Source: Flavobacterium croceum DSM 17960 (GTDB lineage: Bacteria; Bacteroidota; Bacteroidia; Flavobacteriales; Flavobacteriaceae). Taken from it: 64,000 bases of DNA. Each line of letters starts with the position of its first letter. Position 1 is the first letter of the stretch. Position numbers and translations under genes: made by a program. The notes under the pieces were generated by a model. It did not search any database, was not told the DNA's origin, and saw only the letters and a list, made by a program, of their open reading frames with translations. Shown piece after piece: positions 1 to 8,707 of this stretch. Where the stretch lies: positions 1-64,000 of the forward strand of contig NZ_PQNY01000015.1 in the NCBI RefSeq assembly GCF_002917885.1. Reading direction: 5' to 3'.

Positions 1-230
1 CCAGCCATACCATTAATACTAAAAGTTTGCAAAGCAGGTGCTTTGTCTTGCCCAAACCATTGTTGGCGTGCTGTAAGTCGTATTTTTGTACAACTCGAAG
101 CTCCTGCCATAGACGGATGCAACAAATAATAATTATCTGATAAATAATCTGAATATACCGGAAGTATCTCTTGTGAGTAAGACAATTTACTCATTAAAAA
201 GAATACAAACAAAAACTTTGAAAATTTCAT
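1..230 (-). CDS. PorP/SprF family type IX secretion membrane protein, N-terminal part
   Basis: Partial gene running off the left edge; only about 76 N-terminal codons are present. The start ATG at 228-230 is followed by a signal peptide (MKFSKFLFVFFLMSKLSYSQ), then text typical of the PorP/SprF family: a YYLLHPSMAGAS stretch and RLTARQQWFGQDKAPALQT. Members are outer-membrane beta-barrels of about 300 residues that attach type IX secreted or gliding adhesin proteins to the cell surface. They often sit beside a large secreted adhesin gene, which would lie outside the window. A TAnnTTTG box lies upstream at 261-268 on this strand. The family assignment is firm; the specific substrate cannot be told. 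Confidence 0.85.
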   Translation of the reverse strand, partial: MKFSKFLFVFFLMSKLSYSQEILPVYSDYLSDNYYLLHPSMAGASSCTKIRLTARQQWFGQDKAPALQTFSINGMA

Positions 231-260
231 TACTAAGCAATAAGCATTATTAGGTTTGGT

Positions 261-268
261 CAAATATA
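261..268 (-). promoter_or_regulatory. Promoter -7 box of the PorP/SprF gene
   Basis: The minus strand reads TATATTTG, matching the Bacteroidota -7 consensus TAnnTTTG, about 30 bases upstream of the ATG. No clear -33 TTTG box was found at the usual spacing, so this rests on one box. Confidence 0.45.
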
Positions 269-374
269 TAAATTTATAATCATAAAATTAAAAAACAAGC
301 AAAGATATTTACGAAAACACTCCATAAACCACCGTTTTAATAAAACTTATACTACACTCAACAAATGCAACTAA

Positions 375-382
375 TAATTTTG
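375..382 (+). promoter_or_regulatory. Promoter -7 box of the dodecin gene
   Basis: TAATTTTG matches the Bacteroidota TAnnTTTG box 32 bases before the dodecin ATG. A -33 TTTG box is not evident. Confidence 0.45.
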
Positions 383-414
383 TACATTTAAAACTTAATT
401 TAAAATCTCAAATT

Positions 415-615
415 ATGGCAGTATTAAAAGTAATCGAAGTACTATCTAGCTCAACTACAAGCTGGGAAGATGCAACAAAAAAAGCAGTAGAGCAAGCTGC
501 AAAATCTTTAAAAAATATACGTTCTGTATATGTTCAAGAGCAAAGTGCAACTGTATTAGACGGAAATGTAAGTGAATATAGAGTGAATTTGAAGCTAACA
601 TTTGAGATAGAATAA
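415..615 (+). CDS. Dodecin family flavin-binding protein
   Basis: A 66-residue protein with the full dodecin pattern: N-terminal strand MAVLKVIEVLSSS, the helix SWEDATKKAVEQAAKSLKN, then two strands (RSVYVQEQSATV and SEYRVNLKLTFEIE). Dodecins assemble into hollow dodecamers that bind riboflavin, FMN or FAD in stacked pairs and are thought to store or buffer flavins in the cytoplasm. Length and fold order match the family. It is a single-gene unit on the plus strand with a TAnnTTTG box upstream. Ligand preference cannot be told from the sequence. Confidence 0.9.
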   Translation: MAVLKVIEVLSSSTTSWEDATKKAVEQAAKSLKNIRSVYVQEQSATVLDGNVSEYRVNLKLTFEIE

Positions 616-680
616 AAACCTAAAACTCTCTTAGTATCAAAAAGATGTCTTTATAAAATATATTTTTATAAAAATAAATT

Positions 681-688
681 TATTTTTG
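681..688 (+). promoter_or_regulatory. Promoter -7 box of the amphipathic repeat gene
   Basis: TATTTTTG (TAnnTTTG) lies 28 bases before the ATG at 717, in a strongly AT-rich stretch. No TTTG box at -33. Confidence 0.4.
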
Positions 689-716
689 TACTCTAAACTA
701 AAAAACAACTAGAATT

Positions 717-1085
717 ATGGGAATTGGAAATTTTTTTAAAAACCTTTTTGGCTCAGCCAAAGAAAATGTAAGCGAATTTGCCGACAAAGCTGAAGATTTG
801 GCAAGCAATGCTGTAGAAAGTGTAAAAGAAGCTGCTGCTCCACTTGTAGACAAAGTTGAAAACTTTGCCGATGATGCTAAAGAAAAAGTAAGCGAATTTA
901 TTCCTGCTGCTGGCGAAGCCATTGAAAACGCTGTTGAAACAGCTAAAGAAAAAGTAGGCGAATTTGCCGATAAAGCCGAGAATTTTGCTACAGATACTAT
1001 TGAAACTGTAAAAGAAAAAGTAAACAGTTTAACTGACTCTGCTGAAGAAAAAGTTGAAAAAGCATCTGACGAAGTTGCTGACTAA
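717..1085 (+). CDS. Small amphipathic helix-repeat protein (LEA/YtxH-like)
   Basis: 122 residues with no recognised enzyme domain. The sequence is almost entirely Ala, Glu, Lys, Asp and Val and is built from imperfect 11-residue-type helical repeats such as AKENVSEFADKAEDLA, AKEKVSEFIPAAGEA and AKEKVGEFADKAENFA. It has no cysteine and no membrane span; the start MGIGNFFKNLFGSAKENV could be a short amphipathic anchor. This composition resembles late-embryogenesis-abundant and YtxH-type stress proteins or apolipoprotein-like helices, which protect against desiccation, freezing or membrane stress. That function is inferred from composition only. A strong intrinsic terminator follows at 1104-1133. 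Confidence 0.6.
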   Translation: MGIGNFFKNLFGSAKENVSEFADKAEDLASNAVESVKEAAAPLVDKVENFADDAKEKVSEFIPAAGEAIENAVETAKEKVGEFADKAENFATDTIETVKEKVNSLTDSAEEKVEKASDEVAD

Positions 1086-1103
1086 AACATTGCTTTTTAA
1101 GTA

Positions 1104-1133
1104 AAAAAATCACACCTTTGCGTGTGATTTTTT
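1104..1133 (+). terminator. Intrinsic terminator after the repeat-protein gene
   Basis: A 12-bp stem (AAAAAATCACAC paired with GTGTGATTTTTT) around the 6-base loop CTTTGC, ending in a T-run. It closes the 717-1085 gene and ends only 5 bases before the mscS-type start codon at 1139. Confidence 0.8.
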
Positions 1134-1138
1134 ATTTT

Positions 1139-1960
1139 ATGGAAACTCCTTCTCAAGAAATTTCTACCGCAACTCAGTATCTTGAAAAAATTACAAGAGT
1201 TGTAATAGATTACTCCCCGAAACTTATTTCTGCTTTTTTACTACTATTTGTAGGCTTATATACCATTCGGTTTATAAACAGATTAGCCAAAAAAATAATG
1301 ACTAAAAGAGAGCTAGACCCTACCCTATCTCAGTTTTTGGCCAATATTTTGCTTTGGGCGTTACGCATATTATTGTTTGTAACGTTTATTTCAAAATTAG
1401 GCATAGAAACTTCTTCTTTTGTAGCTATTTTGGGAGCAGCTGGTTTGGCTATAGGTATGTCGTTGCAAGGTTCTTTATCGAATTTTGCTGGAGGCATGCT
1501 AATTATTTTGTTCAAACCTTTTCGAGTAGGCGATACTATTGAAGCTCAAAACCAAATAGGAACCGTTGATGAAATTCAAATTTTTGTTACCAAATTAATT
1601 TCTGCCAATAATCAGGTTATTTTTATTCCAAACGGAATTTTATCAAATGGTACAATAATAAATTATACTTTAAACGGTAAAAGAAGAATTGATTTGGTTT
1701 TTTCTTTATCATACAACACAGATATTAAAAAAGCCAAAGAGATTATTACGAAAGTACTACAATCTAATGAAAAAGTTTTAAAAGATCCTATGCCTGTAGT
1801 TGCCGTAAAAGATTTAACAGATAGTGCCATTCATATTGCCATACGACCTTGGGCTACCAACGAAGATTTTCCGGGAGTTTCGTCTCAAATATTGGAAGAT
1901 TGCAAAACTGCATTTGACCAAGAAGGCATTAGCATTCAACCTTTTATAAAAAATAATTAA
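1139..1960 (+). CDS. MscS family small-conductance mechanosensitive channel
   Basis: 273 residues from the ATG at 1139; a TTG at 1118 lies inside the preceding terminator and is rejected. Three membrane segments come first (roughly residues 15-45, 65-90 and 95-125). The third carries the Gly/Ala-rich pore helix FVAILGAAGLAIGMSLQGSL, then the MscS beta domain (KPFRVGDTIEAQNQIGTVDEI, and FIPNGILSNGTIINY) and the alpha/beta C-terminal domain to about residue 270. It opens on membrane tension to release solutes during hypo-osmotic shock. The short single-module layout matches classical MscS. Its own promoter is not obvious because a terminator lies immediately upstream. It converges with tsaB, one base apart. 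Confidence 0.92.
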   Translation: METPSQEISTATQYLEKITRVVIDYSPKLISAFLLLFVGLYTIRFINRLAKKIMTKRELDPTLSQFLANILLWALRILLFVTFISKLGIETSSFVAILGAAGLAIGMSLQGSLSNFAGGMLIILFKPFRVGDTIEAQNQIGTVDEIQIFVTKLISANNQVIFIPNGILSNGTIINYTLNGKRRIDLVFSLSYNTDIKKAKEIITKVLQSNEKVLKDPMPVVAVKDLTDSAIHIAIRPWATNEDFPGVSSQILEDCKTAFDQEGISIQPFIKNN

Positions 1961-1961
1961 C

Positions 1962-2630
1962 TTATTTTGAACTTTTTAAGGCTATAAAGTCTTTTAAATA
2001 AAAAGGCTCGTAGTAAGCTACATCTTCCCATTGCTTATTTTCAAATTTTAAATAAGCCAAAGCTACCATATCTTTGGCAGAAGGATAAACAAATTGGTCT
2101 AGAAATACGAATTTTTCTTGTGTTAAAACAGCCTTTGCCTTCTCGTTTGAATCTCCTATACAATAGATTTTATCCTCAATGTTTTCAAAACTATTTTCTG
2201 AGAGTATTTCTGCTTGAGTTTCTCTTATTTTTGTTTTATTACTATCAAAAACAGCACTATATACTTCCATTCTTCGGGCATCTATCATAGGTATAATAAA
2301 ACCACTCGAAATATTTTTGACTTGTTGTGCTAAAATTTCTAAAGTATCTACAGCTATAAGTGGTATATGTAAAGCATAGCACAATCCTTTGGCGGCAGAA
2401 ACCCCTATGCGTAACCCTGTATAAGAACCCGGGCCAGAGCCAAAAGCAATAGCCGATAAATCGTTTGGGGTAATTTGAGCTTCTTGCAATGCCTCTTCTA
2501 TAAAGACATGCAACATTTCGGCATGAGCATAACCTGCATCGGCAAATTCTTTACAACAAAGCACTTCGCTATATTTAGAAACAGCTACCGAGCAATTTTT
2601 GGTAGCTGTTTCAATATGTAGTATATACAT
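1962..2630 (-). CDS. tsaB: tRNA threonylcarbamoyladenosine biosynthesis protein TsaB
   Basis: 222 residues of the ASKHA fold: N-terminal phosphate-1 motif ILHIETATKNCSVAVS, then the signature AFGSGPGSYTGLRIGVSAAKG around residues 65-85, both characteristic of TsaB/YeaZ. TsaB dimerises with TsaD and acts with TsaE and TsaC to put the t6A modification on A37 of ANN-decoding tRNAs. It has no catalytic activity of its own. It is the last gene of a tight minus-strand unit, starting 3 bases after the stop of the upstream adaptor gene, so it is probably co-transcribed with tolC and the adaptor, although the functions are unrelated. Confidence 0.93.
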   Translation of the reverse strand: MYILHIETATKNCSVAVSKYSEVLCCKEFADAGYAHAEMLHVFIEEALQEAQITPNDLSAIAFGSGPGSYTGLRIGVSAAKGLCYALHIPLIAVDTLEILAQQVKNISSGFIIPMIDARRMEVYSAVFDSNKTKIRETQAEILSENSFENIEDKIYCIGDSNEKAKAVLTQEKFVFLDQFVYPSAKDMVALAYLKFENKQWEDVAYYEPFYLKDFIALKSSK

Positions 2631-2633
2631 TTC

Positions 2634-3923
2634 TTATTTTTTATCTGTTTTTTTGGAAGCAACATTCACTTTGTCACCAGAATTTAAATCTTTTGATACT
2701 GTAGTATAAGGCCCTACAATTACTTCTTCTCCTTTTTGAAGCCCAGAGACTATTTCGATATTGGTATCATCTTGAATTCCTGTTTTTACAATTTTGATTT
2801 TGGCTTTACTTCCATTTTTTACAAAAACACATTCAAATTTTTTATCTGATTTTGGTTTTTGTTTTTCGTCATCTTCTTTACCTAAATCTTTTTTGTTTAC
2901 CGCCGAAGTATCTGCTTTCATCACTACTGCACTCAATGGTATACCGATAACTTTTTCTTTTCGGGTGGTTATAATATCTACTGTAGCCGTCATACCGGGT
3001 CTAAATGGTGAATACGATGCTGGTTTGCCTTGTAGCAAATCTTGATAAGATTCTTTAAGTATACGAACTTTTACTTTAAAATTGGTTACTTGGTCGGCAG
3101 TTGTAGTTGCACTTGCCGAATTGGAGATACTGGTAACAATGCCTTTAAATTCTTTTTTCAAATAAGCATCGACCTGAATTTTTGCAGTATCGCCAATAGT
3201 TACTTTTACAATATCATTTTCATTCACATCTACCTCTACCTCCATATTATTTAAATTGGCAACTCTTAAAATTTCTGTACCTGCCATTTGTTGAGTTCCT
3301 AATATTTTTTCTCCCAATTCTACATTTAATACAGAAATAGTACCATCGGCAGGAGCATAAATTAAGGTTCTACCCAAATTATCTTTGGCTTCTTTTACAG
3401 ATGCTGATGCGCTCTTAACATTAAAATACGCCGATTCTCTGCTGGCTTTTGCTGCTTCAAAGGTAGCTGTAGCTTTATCCCAATCTGATTTTGAAATAAT
3501 TCCTTTTTCAAAAAGGGTTTTACTGCGTTGGTAATTTGATTGAGCTTCTTTAAAACTTGCTTCTGCCTGACTTAAACTTGCTTTTGTTCCCGAATAATTA
3601 GACACTGAACGTTCTACCCCAGAAGAGTATAAATCGGGGTTTATTTTTGCAAGCAATTGTCCTTTTTTTACTATTTGCCCTTCTTTTACAGGAAGTTCTA
3701 TAATTTCTCCCGAAACTTGCGAAGATACTTTTACTTCTATTTCGGGTTGTATTTTACCTGTTGCCGAAACGGTTTCTACAATTGTTATTTCGTTTGCTTT
3801 GGCAGTTTCTACTTCTATACCTTCTTCTTTATCACCAAAAACTCCCATTTTGGACAAGGCCAATAGTAGTATAATACTCGAAACAATTACTGCAATTATT
3901 ATGTATGTTTTCTTTTTTGACAT
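2634..3923 (-). CDS. Efflux periplasmic adaptor (HlyD/MacA-type membrane fusion protein)
   Basis: 429 residues. One N-terminal membrane helix (residues 6-25) is followed by the split biotinyl-lipoyl domain (EVKVSSQVSGEIIELPVKEGQ and ...IYAPADGTISVLNVELGEKI). Between the halves lies a long helical hairpin (about 105-185). A beta-barrel and membrane-proximal domain follow, with a lysine-rich insert (KKDLGKEDDEKQKPKSDKK) near residue 345. MacA-type adaptors bridge an inner-membrane ABC or RND pump to TolC. The gene starts 6 bases after tolC, but no MacB or RND pump gene is in the window, so its inner-membrane partner is unknown. Confidence 0.9.
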   Translation of the reverse strand: MSKKKTYIIIAVIVSSIILLLALSKMGVFGDKEEGIEVETAKANEITIVETVSATGKIQPEIEVKVSSQVSGEIIELPVKEGQIVKKGQLLAKINPDLYSSGVERSVSNYSGTKASLSQAEASFKEAQSNYQRSKTLFEKGIISKSDWDKATATFEAAKASRESAYFNVKSASASVKEAKDNLGRTLIYAPADGTISVLNVELGEKILGTQQMAGTEILRVANLNNMEVEVDVNENDIVKVTIGDTAKIQVDAYLKKEFKGIVTSISNSASATTTADQVTNFKVKVRILKESYQDLLQGKPASYSPFRPGMTATVDIITTRKEKVIGIPLSAVVMKADTSAVNKKDLGKEDDEKQKPKSDKKFECVFVKNGSKAKIKIVKTGIQDDTNIEIVSGLQKGEEVIVGPYTTVSKDLNSGDKVNVASKKTDKK

Positions 3924-3929
3924 GGTATT

Positions 3930-5285
3930 TTAATTAATGGTTAAGGGTAATCCGTAATAAAATTCTACAATTTTTACTTTAAAAATATAATCGTATTTAG
4001 CATTTAAAAAATTAGATTGTGCATTTACAAAAAGGGTTTGAGCTTGGCTATAATCAAAACTATTCATCATACCTACTGCGAATTTTTCTTTCGCATAATT
4101 AAAGGCTTCTTTTCTGGCATCGAGCGATGCTTGTGTTGCCAAATAATTATTGTATGCTCCTTTGGCATTACTTACTGCGGTATATACATTTTTTTCTAAC
4201 TCTTGCTGAGCCAAAGTTAAATTGTTTTGCGAACGTTTGGCTGCTATTTTTGCTCTATCTACTGCATATTTTGACGCAAAACCATTAAATATAGGAATAT
4301 TAAGTTGCACTCCAAAATTATGCCCTTTGTATTGGCTAAGTTGATCAAAAAATGGCAGTGGCCCTGCTACTACTGGCATACCGTTTTCTATTACTATTCT
4401 ATCAGAATAAGTAGCTCTAGCGCTAAAACTGTAAAACCCTGTAAGGCTCGGTTGCAAAGCTCCTTGAGCAATTTTAATGTCTTTTTGAGCTATATCTACA
4501 TTGGCTTGAGCAATTTTAAGTTCTACTCGCTGTTGTTTTGCTTTATCAATAATTGTTTCGGGGGCTTCTTGCATCACGCTATAATTTTGAACGGCATAGT
4601 CGGCTTCGGCAATATCAAAATTTTTATAATCGTCCAATTGCAATAATTGAGCTAAGGCTATTTTTGATAAAAACAAGGTGTTTTCGGCATTTACAATTTT
4701 TTGTTTATCGTTGGCTACTGTAGCTTTGGCATCGAGCAAATCTCCTTTGGGTAGAGAACCTGCTTTTACGGTTTCGTCTATCTTGGTATATTGTTTTTCA
4801 TCGTTTGCCAACTGTTCTTTTTGTACTTTTAAGTTCTCTTTATTATACAATATTTGTAAATAAGCATTGGCAATATTCAAAGCAATATCATCTTTCATTT
4901 TTGCAAGTTGTAATTGCGATAGTGTTTGTGTAAGTCTCGCTCTAGACAATCTATTTTGATTTTGCAAACCACTATAAATAGGCACATTGGCATTAATGCC
5001 GGCAGAAGTAAACTGCGTTGTTTGGTTTTCGAGCAAACCCGTAGTAATATTCTGATTTAAACCAATATTCCACGAATGAGATGCCGAAGCGTTTACATTG
5101 GGCATAAAATCTCCTATCGCTGCTTTATAGTTTATATCGGCCGTTTGCGAGTCTAGAGCCGATTGTTGTATTGAAATATTGTTTTTAACAGCATGCTCTA
5201 TACAATCTTTAAGTGTCCATTTTTTTTCTTGACCAAAAACAGAAACGATAAAAAATAAATAAATAATTAAACTCTTTTTATACAT
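3930..5285 (-). CDS. TolC family outer-membrane efflux channel
   Basis: About 451 residues from the ATG at 5285, chosen because it gives a clean signal peptide (MYKKSLIIYLFFIVSVFGQ). The upstream ATG at 5309 lies inside the terminator hairpin of the preceding exporter gene. The protein has the duplicated OEP pattern: WTLKDCIEHAVKNNISIQQ at the start, long alpha-helical runs and paired beta strands near NVNASASHSWNIGLNQ and LTGFYSFSARATYSD. Trimeric TolC proteins form the outer-membrane duct for type I secretion and efflux pumps. It heads a unit with the adaptor and tsaB. Its position directly downstream of the bacteriocin exporter makes it a candidate outer channel for that system too; this is inference. 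Confidence 0.9.
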   Translation of the reverse strand: MYKKSLIIYLFFIVSVFGQEKKWTLKDCIEHAVKNNISIQQSALDSQTADINYKAAIGDFMPNVNASASHSWNIGLNQNITTGLLENQTTQFTSAGINANVPIYSGLQNQNRLSRARLTQTLSQLQLAKMKDDIALNIANAYLQILYNKENLKVQKEQLANDEKQYTKIDETVKAGSLPKGDLLDAKATVANDKQKIVNAENTLFLSKIALAQLLQLDDYKNFDIAEADYAVQNYSVMQEAPETIIDKAKQQRVELKIAQANVDIAQKDIKIAQGALQPSLTGFYSFSARATYSDRIVIENGMPVVAGPLPFFDQLSQYKGHNFGVQLNIPIFNGFASKYAVDRAKIAAKRSQNNLTLAQQELEKNVYTAVSNAKGAYNNYLATQASLDARKEAFNYAKEKFAVGMMNSFDYSQAQTLFVNAQSNFLNAKYDYIFKVKIVEFYYGLPLTIN

Positions 5286-5302
5286 AATGATTTTATAAAT
5301 TA

Positions 5303-5345
5303 AAAACATACAGTTTTAAGAAATAATCCTTAAAATGTATGTTTT
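5303..5345 (-). terminator. Intrinsic terminator between the C39 exporter and tolC
   Basis: Inverted repeat of about 17 bp (AAAACATACA-TTTTAAG paired with CTTAAAA-TGTATGTTTT, one bulged base) with an 8-base loop, followed on the minus strand by T-rich sequence. It separates the bacteriocin-island transcript from the tolC unit. Confidence 0.7.
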
Positions 5346-5380
5346 ATTTGTAGTTAATATTGCTAAAATGTTACAATAAG

Positions 5381-7531
5381 TTATTGTAAATTTTGTTTAC
5401 TCCATAATTCAAAATATTTTCTTTTATTTGCTAACAATTCTATATGATTACCTTTTTCTACAACCGTTCCGTTTTCCATAACTAAAATAGTATCTGCATT
5501 TGCTATAGTGCTTAATCTATGTGCTATAACAATAACTGTTTTTCCTTGCAACTTGAATTTATCAATAACATCTTTTACTATCTTTTCTGAATTTGTATCT
5601 AAAGCTGAAGTAGCTTCGTCCATCAAAAGTATTTCAGGTTCTTTATATAGTGCTCTTGCAATTGCAATTCTTTGTTTTTGTCCACCTGATAGCATTGCTC
5701 CATTTTCTCCAATTTGTGTTTCAAATCCATTAGGAAGTTTTTCTACAAACTCGGTTATACCCAATTCTTTAGATAATTCTAATATTCGTTGCATATTTGG
5801 AAACAGTTCACCTAATGCAATATTTTCTATAATATTGCCTGAAAATAAATTTAATTGTTGAGGTATAACTCCAACATTCTTTCTCAAACTTTGATAATGT
5901 ATATATTTCAAATCATAATCGCCAATATAAATTTTCCCTTCTTTTATTGGATACAAATTTTGAAGCAATGAAATCAATGTTGTTTTTCCACTTCCACTTT
6001 CTCCTACAATTGCAGTAGTCTGATTCTTTTTAAAAACAGCATTAAAACTCTTGAAAACCTCAATTCTTGAGCCATAACGAAAACAAACATTTTCAAATTT
6101 TACATCTCCAACATTATCTTTTTTTAATTCAATTTTGTTTTCTGTCTCTTCCCTTTCTAAATCCATTATTTCAAATAGTCTATCGGCCGCAATCAAAGCG
6201 TTTTGTATTGTTTTATTCATTCCAATTAATGATGCGACTGGTGAAGTAAAATAACCTATCAAAGCATAAAAAGAAAATAATTCACCTGGGGTAATTTCAC
6301 CTTCAATGACATATCCCGAACCAATCCAAAGTAAAACTATAGTAAAAATAGAAGCTAAAAATTGTGTTGATGTATTGGCAAATATTCCGTTTAAACCTGA
6401 TTTATATATGGTAAATAGCAATTTTACAAATTTATTTTCTGTTCTAATATTAGAAAATTCTTCTATTCCAAATTCTTTTACTGTTCTAATATGTGAAACA
6501 CTCTCAACTAATTGTGTTTGTAAATCGGCTGCATTCTCCATTATTTCTCTTTCAACTTTTTTATTAAATCGATTTAAAAGAAAATAAATTATTACATAAA
6601 ATGGAATTATTAATAATATAACCAATGCTAATTTCCAATAGTAAGTAAACATTAAAGCAAATGAAAAAATAACGACAAATATATTTACAATCATTTCTAT
6701 AGCTACTTCGTTGATAAATGAACGTATTTTAACCGCGTCGTTTATTCTTGAAGTAATTTCACCTATTTGCATTGTGTCAAAAAAACGTTGAGGCAAATGC
6801 AACAAATGTTTGTAATAACCCAAAATAAGTTTTGCATCGATTAATTGCCCCGTTTTAATTACAAAAACACTTTTTTTAGAGCCTATAAATGCTTGAAGTA
6901 AAATTACTCCCACCATAGAAATGCTAAAAAGATTAAGCAACTTTTTGTTTCCTTCAACTAATACATAATCGGTAATTTTTTGAACATAGATTGACATTGC
7001 CAATCCCAAAACTGTAAATAGAATTGCTCCAACCAAAGCTTGTATTAAAATTGTTTTGTGTGGTTGTACTAATTGCCAAAATCTTTTTAATGGAGAAACT
7101 TTATCATTATACGTTTTAAAATCATCACTTTTAGCAAAAAGAATAAGAACACCCGTCCATACTTTTTGAAATTCTTCGTAAGAATAAGTTTCCATTTTAC
7201 CAACACCTGGATCCATTACTGTAATTTTATTTTTAGTAACGGAATAAACCACAACATAATGGTGCAATTGTTCTTTCACAATAATATGTGCAATTGCAGG
7301 TAATGGAATTTTATCTAGCGCATCAATCCCTCCTTTTACACCTTTGGCTGTAAAACCCATTTTTTCGGCAGCTTCTATAACACCTAAAACATTAGTGCCT
7401 CTTTTATCAGTATTGGCATATTGTCGAATTCTAGCTATTGGAAGATTAACCTTGTAATAATTCCCGATACTAGCCAAACAAGCGGCTCCACAATCTTTAA
7501 TATCGTGTTGCTTTATTTTAATTGATGCCAT
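5381..7531 (-). CDS. Peptidase C39-domain ABC transporter (bacteriocin exporter/protease)
   Basis: 716 residues in the standard three-part order. Residues 1-130 are a C39 cysteine protease: oxyanion Gln8, catalytic Cys14 in IKDCGAACLAS, His91 in HHYVVVYS and Asp107 in VMDPG are all present, so it should be active. Residues 150-440 are a six-helix ABC membrane domain. Residues 470-716 are the ATPase with Walker A GESGSGKTT (about 508), signature LSGGQKQR (about 612), Walker B ILLMDEATSALD and the H-loop histidine in IAHRLSTI. This class cleaves double-glycine leaders and exports the mature peptide. Two such precursors lie upstream in the same cluster. Its ATG abuts the stop of the HlyD adaptor (TAAATG). 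Confidence 0.95.
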   Translation of the reverse strand: MASIKIKQHDIKDCGAACLASIGNYYKVNLPIARIRQYANTDKRGTNVLGVIEAAEKMGFTAKGVKGGIDALDKIPLPAIAHIIVKEQLHHYVVVYSVTKNKITVMDPGVGKMETYSYEEFQKVWTGVLILFAKSDDFKTYNDKVSPLKRFWQLVQPHKTILIQALVGAILFTVLGLAMSIYVQKITDYVLVEGNKKLLNLFSISMVGVILLQAFIGSKKSVFVIKTGQLIDAKLILGYYKHLLHLPQRFFDTMQIGEITSRINDAVKIRSFINEVAIEMIVNIFVVIFSFALMFTYYWKLALVILLIIPFYVIIYFLLNRFNKKVEREIMENAADLQTQLVESVSHIRTVKEFGIEEFSNIRTENKFVKLLFTIYKSGLNGIFANTSTQFLASIFTIVLLWIGSGYVIEGEITPGELFSFYALIGYFTSPVASLIGMNKTIQNALIAADRLFEIMDLEREETENKIELKKDNVGDVKFENVCFRYGSRIEVFKSFNAVFKKNQTTAIVGESGSGKTTLISLLQNLYPIKEGKIYIGDYDLKYIHYQSLRKNVGVIPQQLNLFSGNIIENIALGELFPNMQRILELSKELGITEFVEKLPNGFETQIGENGAMLSGGQKQRIAIARALYKEPEILLMDEATSALDTNSEKIVKDVIDKFKLQGKTVIVIAHRLSTIANADTILVMENGTVVEKGNHIELLANKRKYFELWSKQNLQ

Positions 7532-8668
7532 TTATTTTGTTATTTGTTTTGGGTTTAACCAATCATCAACTTTATCAAACAACAAATCAAATAAACTTCT
7601 ACGTGTTATTATATATCTTGTAGTCAAAGTCATTCCTTTAGAAACTTGGGTTTTATAACCCGATTTTAATTGCAACACTTTTGATTTTAAATTACATCTA
7701 ACCTTAAAAAAAACGTGTTTATCCTGTATAGTAATATTTTTGTCAATATCAATTACTTTACCCTCAAGCAAACCCCATTGATTGTAATTGAAAGCATCTA
7801 TTTGAAACTTTACGTTTTGGTTTTTCTTTATTAATCCAATATCATTAGGAGATACTGTGCTTTCAACTATTAAATTGTCTTCTGGAGAAATTGTAGCAAT
7901 AGGTTGTGAAGCATTGATAAAAGAACCTATTTGCAAACCATTGAAACTCTCAATAGTTCCAGTAACTGGTGCTAAGATGAAATAGTTTTTTTCTTCTGCT
8001 TTCATTTTAGCAACGTTTCCGTTTAAATTCTTTATTCGTTCTTCTAAATCTCGCTTTTGGGTTTCCCAAGTAGCTTTTTGTTGATTAACAAAACTTTGCA
8101 ATGCTTGGTTGGCAAAACGCAATTCAAAAACATATTTTTCAAATTCCATTTTGGCAATTACTCCTTTGTTAAAAAGTGTTTTGTTTCGGTTATAGTTAAT
8201 TTGGGTTTGAGCCACTTTGCTTTGTAGTTCTGTTTTCTTGGCTTGAAATTTATAAAAATCTTCTCTAGCCGTAGAAGTTTTAAGTGAGCTTGTTGCTCCT
8301 TTAAGAATGTTATTAATATCTAACAACAATTTTGAAACGGTGTTAGATAATGTGTCTTGGGTTTGTTTCTCGGTTTCTAAACTTTCTTTGGCTATTTTTA
8401 TAAGTGTATCGCCCTTGTTTATTTGTGCATTATTTTTAAGCTTTATCCAAGTGATTTTACCACTAACAATACTTGCTAATGGTACATTGTCAGTCTTACT
8501 ACGAATAATACCTCGGCTTTGGCTACTGATATCTATTTTGATAATGGGTAACAAAACCAAAAATGTGATTAATGCCAAAACCACCACCAAATAAATAGAA
8601 ATAGTCTTGGTTTTGTTTTTAGCAATAAGGTTTTCGAGAGTGTTTATGGGGTCTGAACTGAAGTTCAT
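7532..8668 (-). CDS. HlyD family adaptor of the peptide exporter
   Basis: 378 residues: one membrane helix (residues 19-42, ISIYLVVVLALITFLVLLPI), a biotinyl-lipoyl half-motif (IVSGKITWIKLKNNAQINKGDTL), a long coiled-coil hairpin (about 90-215), the second lipoyl half (ILAPVTGTIESFNGLQIGSF) and a beta domain ending in TTRYIITRRSL. It would span the periplasm between the C39 transporter and a TolC-type channel. The stop codon touches the transporter start, so the two are surely co-translated. It differs in sequence from the MacA-like adaptor at 2634-3923. Confidence 0.9.
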   Translation of the reverse strand: MNFSSDPINTLENLIAKNKTKTISIYLVVVLALITFLVLLPIIKIDISSQSRGIIRSKTDNVPLASIVSGKITWIKLKNNAQINKGDTLIKIAKESLETEKQTQDTLSNTVSKLLLDINNILKGATSSLKTSTAREDFYKFQAKKTELQSKVAQTQINYNRNKTLFNKGVIAKMEFEKYVFELRFANQALQSFVNQQKATWETQKRDLEERIKNLNGNVAKMKAEEKNYFILAPVTGTIESFNGLQIGSFINASQPIATISPEDNLIVESTVSPNDIGLIKKNQNVKFQIDAFNYNQWGLLEGKVIDIDKNITIQDKHVFFKVRCNLKSKVLQLKSGYKTQVSKGMTLTTRYIITRRSLFDLLFDKVDDWLNPKQITK

Positions 8669-8707
8669 AAATTATAATTATTGTCTTTATTTATTGCTAA
8701 AAACAGT

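Noticed and set aside
698..922. Minus-strand frame opposite the amphipathic repeat gene
   Set aside because: Shadow of the Ala/Glu/Lys-rich gene at 717-1085; no promoter or homology pattern.
2634..5285. Complete MacAB-TolC efflux operon
   Set aside because: Adaptor and TolC are present but no MacB or RND permease lies beside them; tsaB follows instead.
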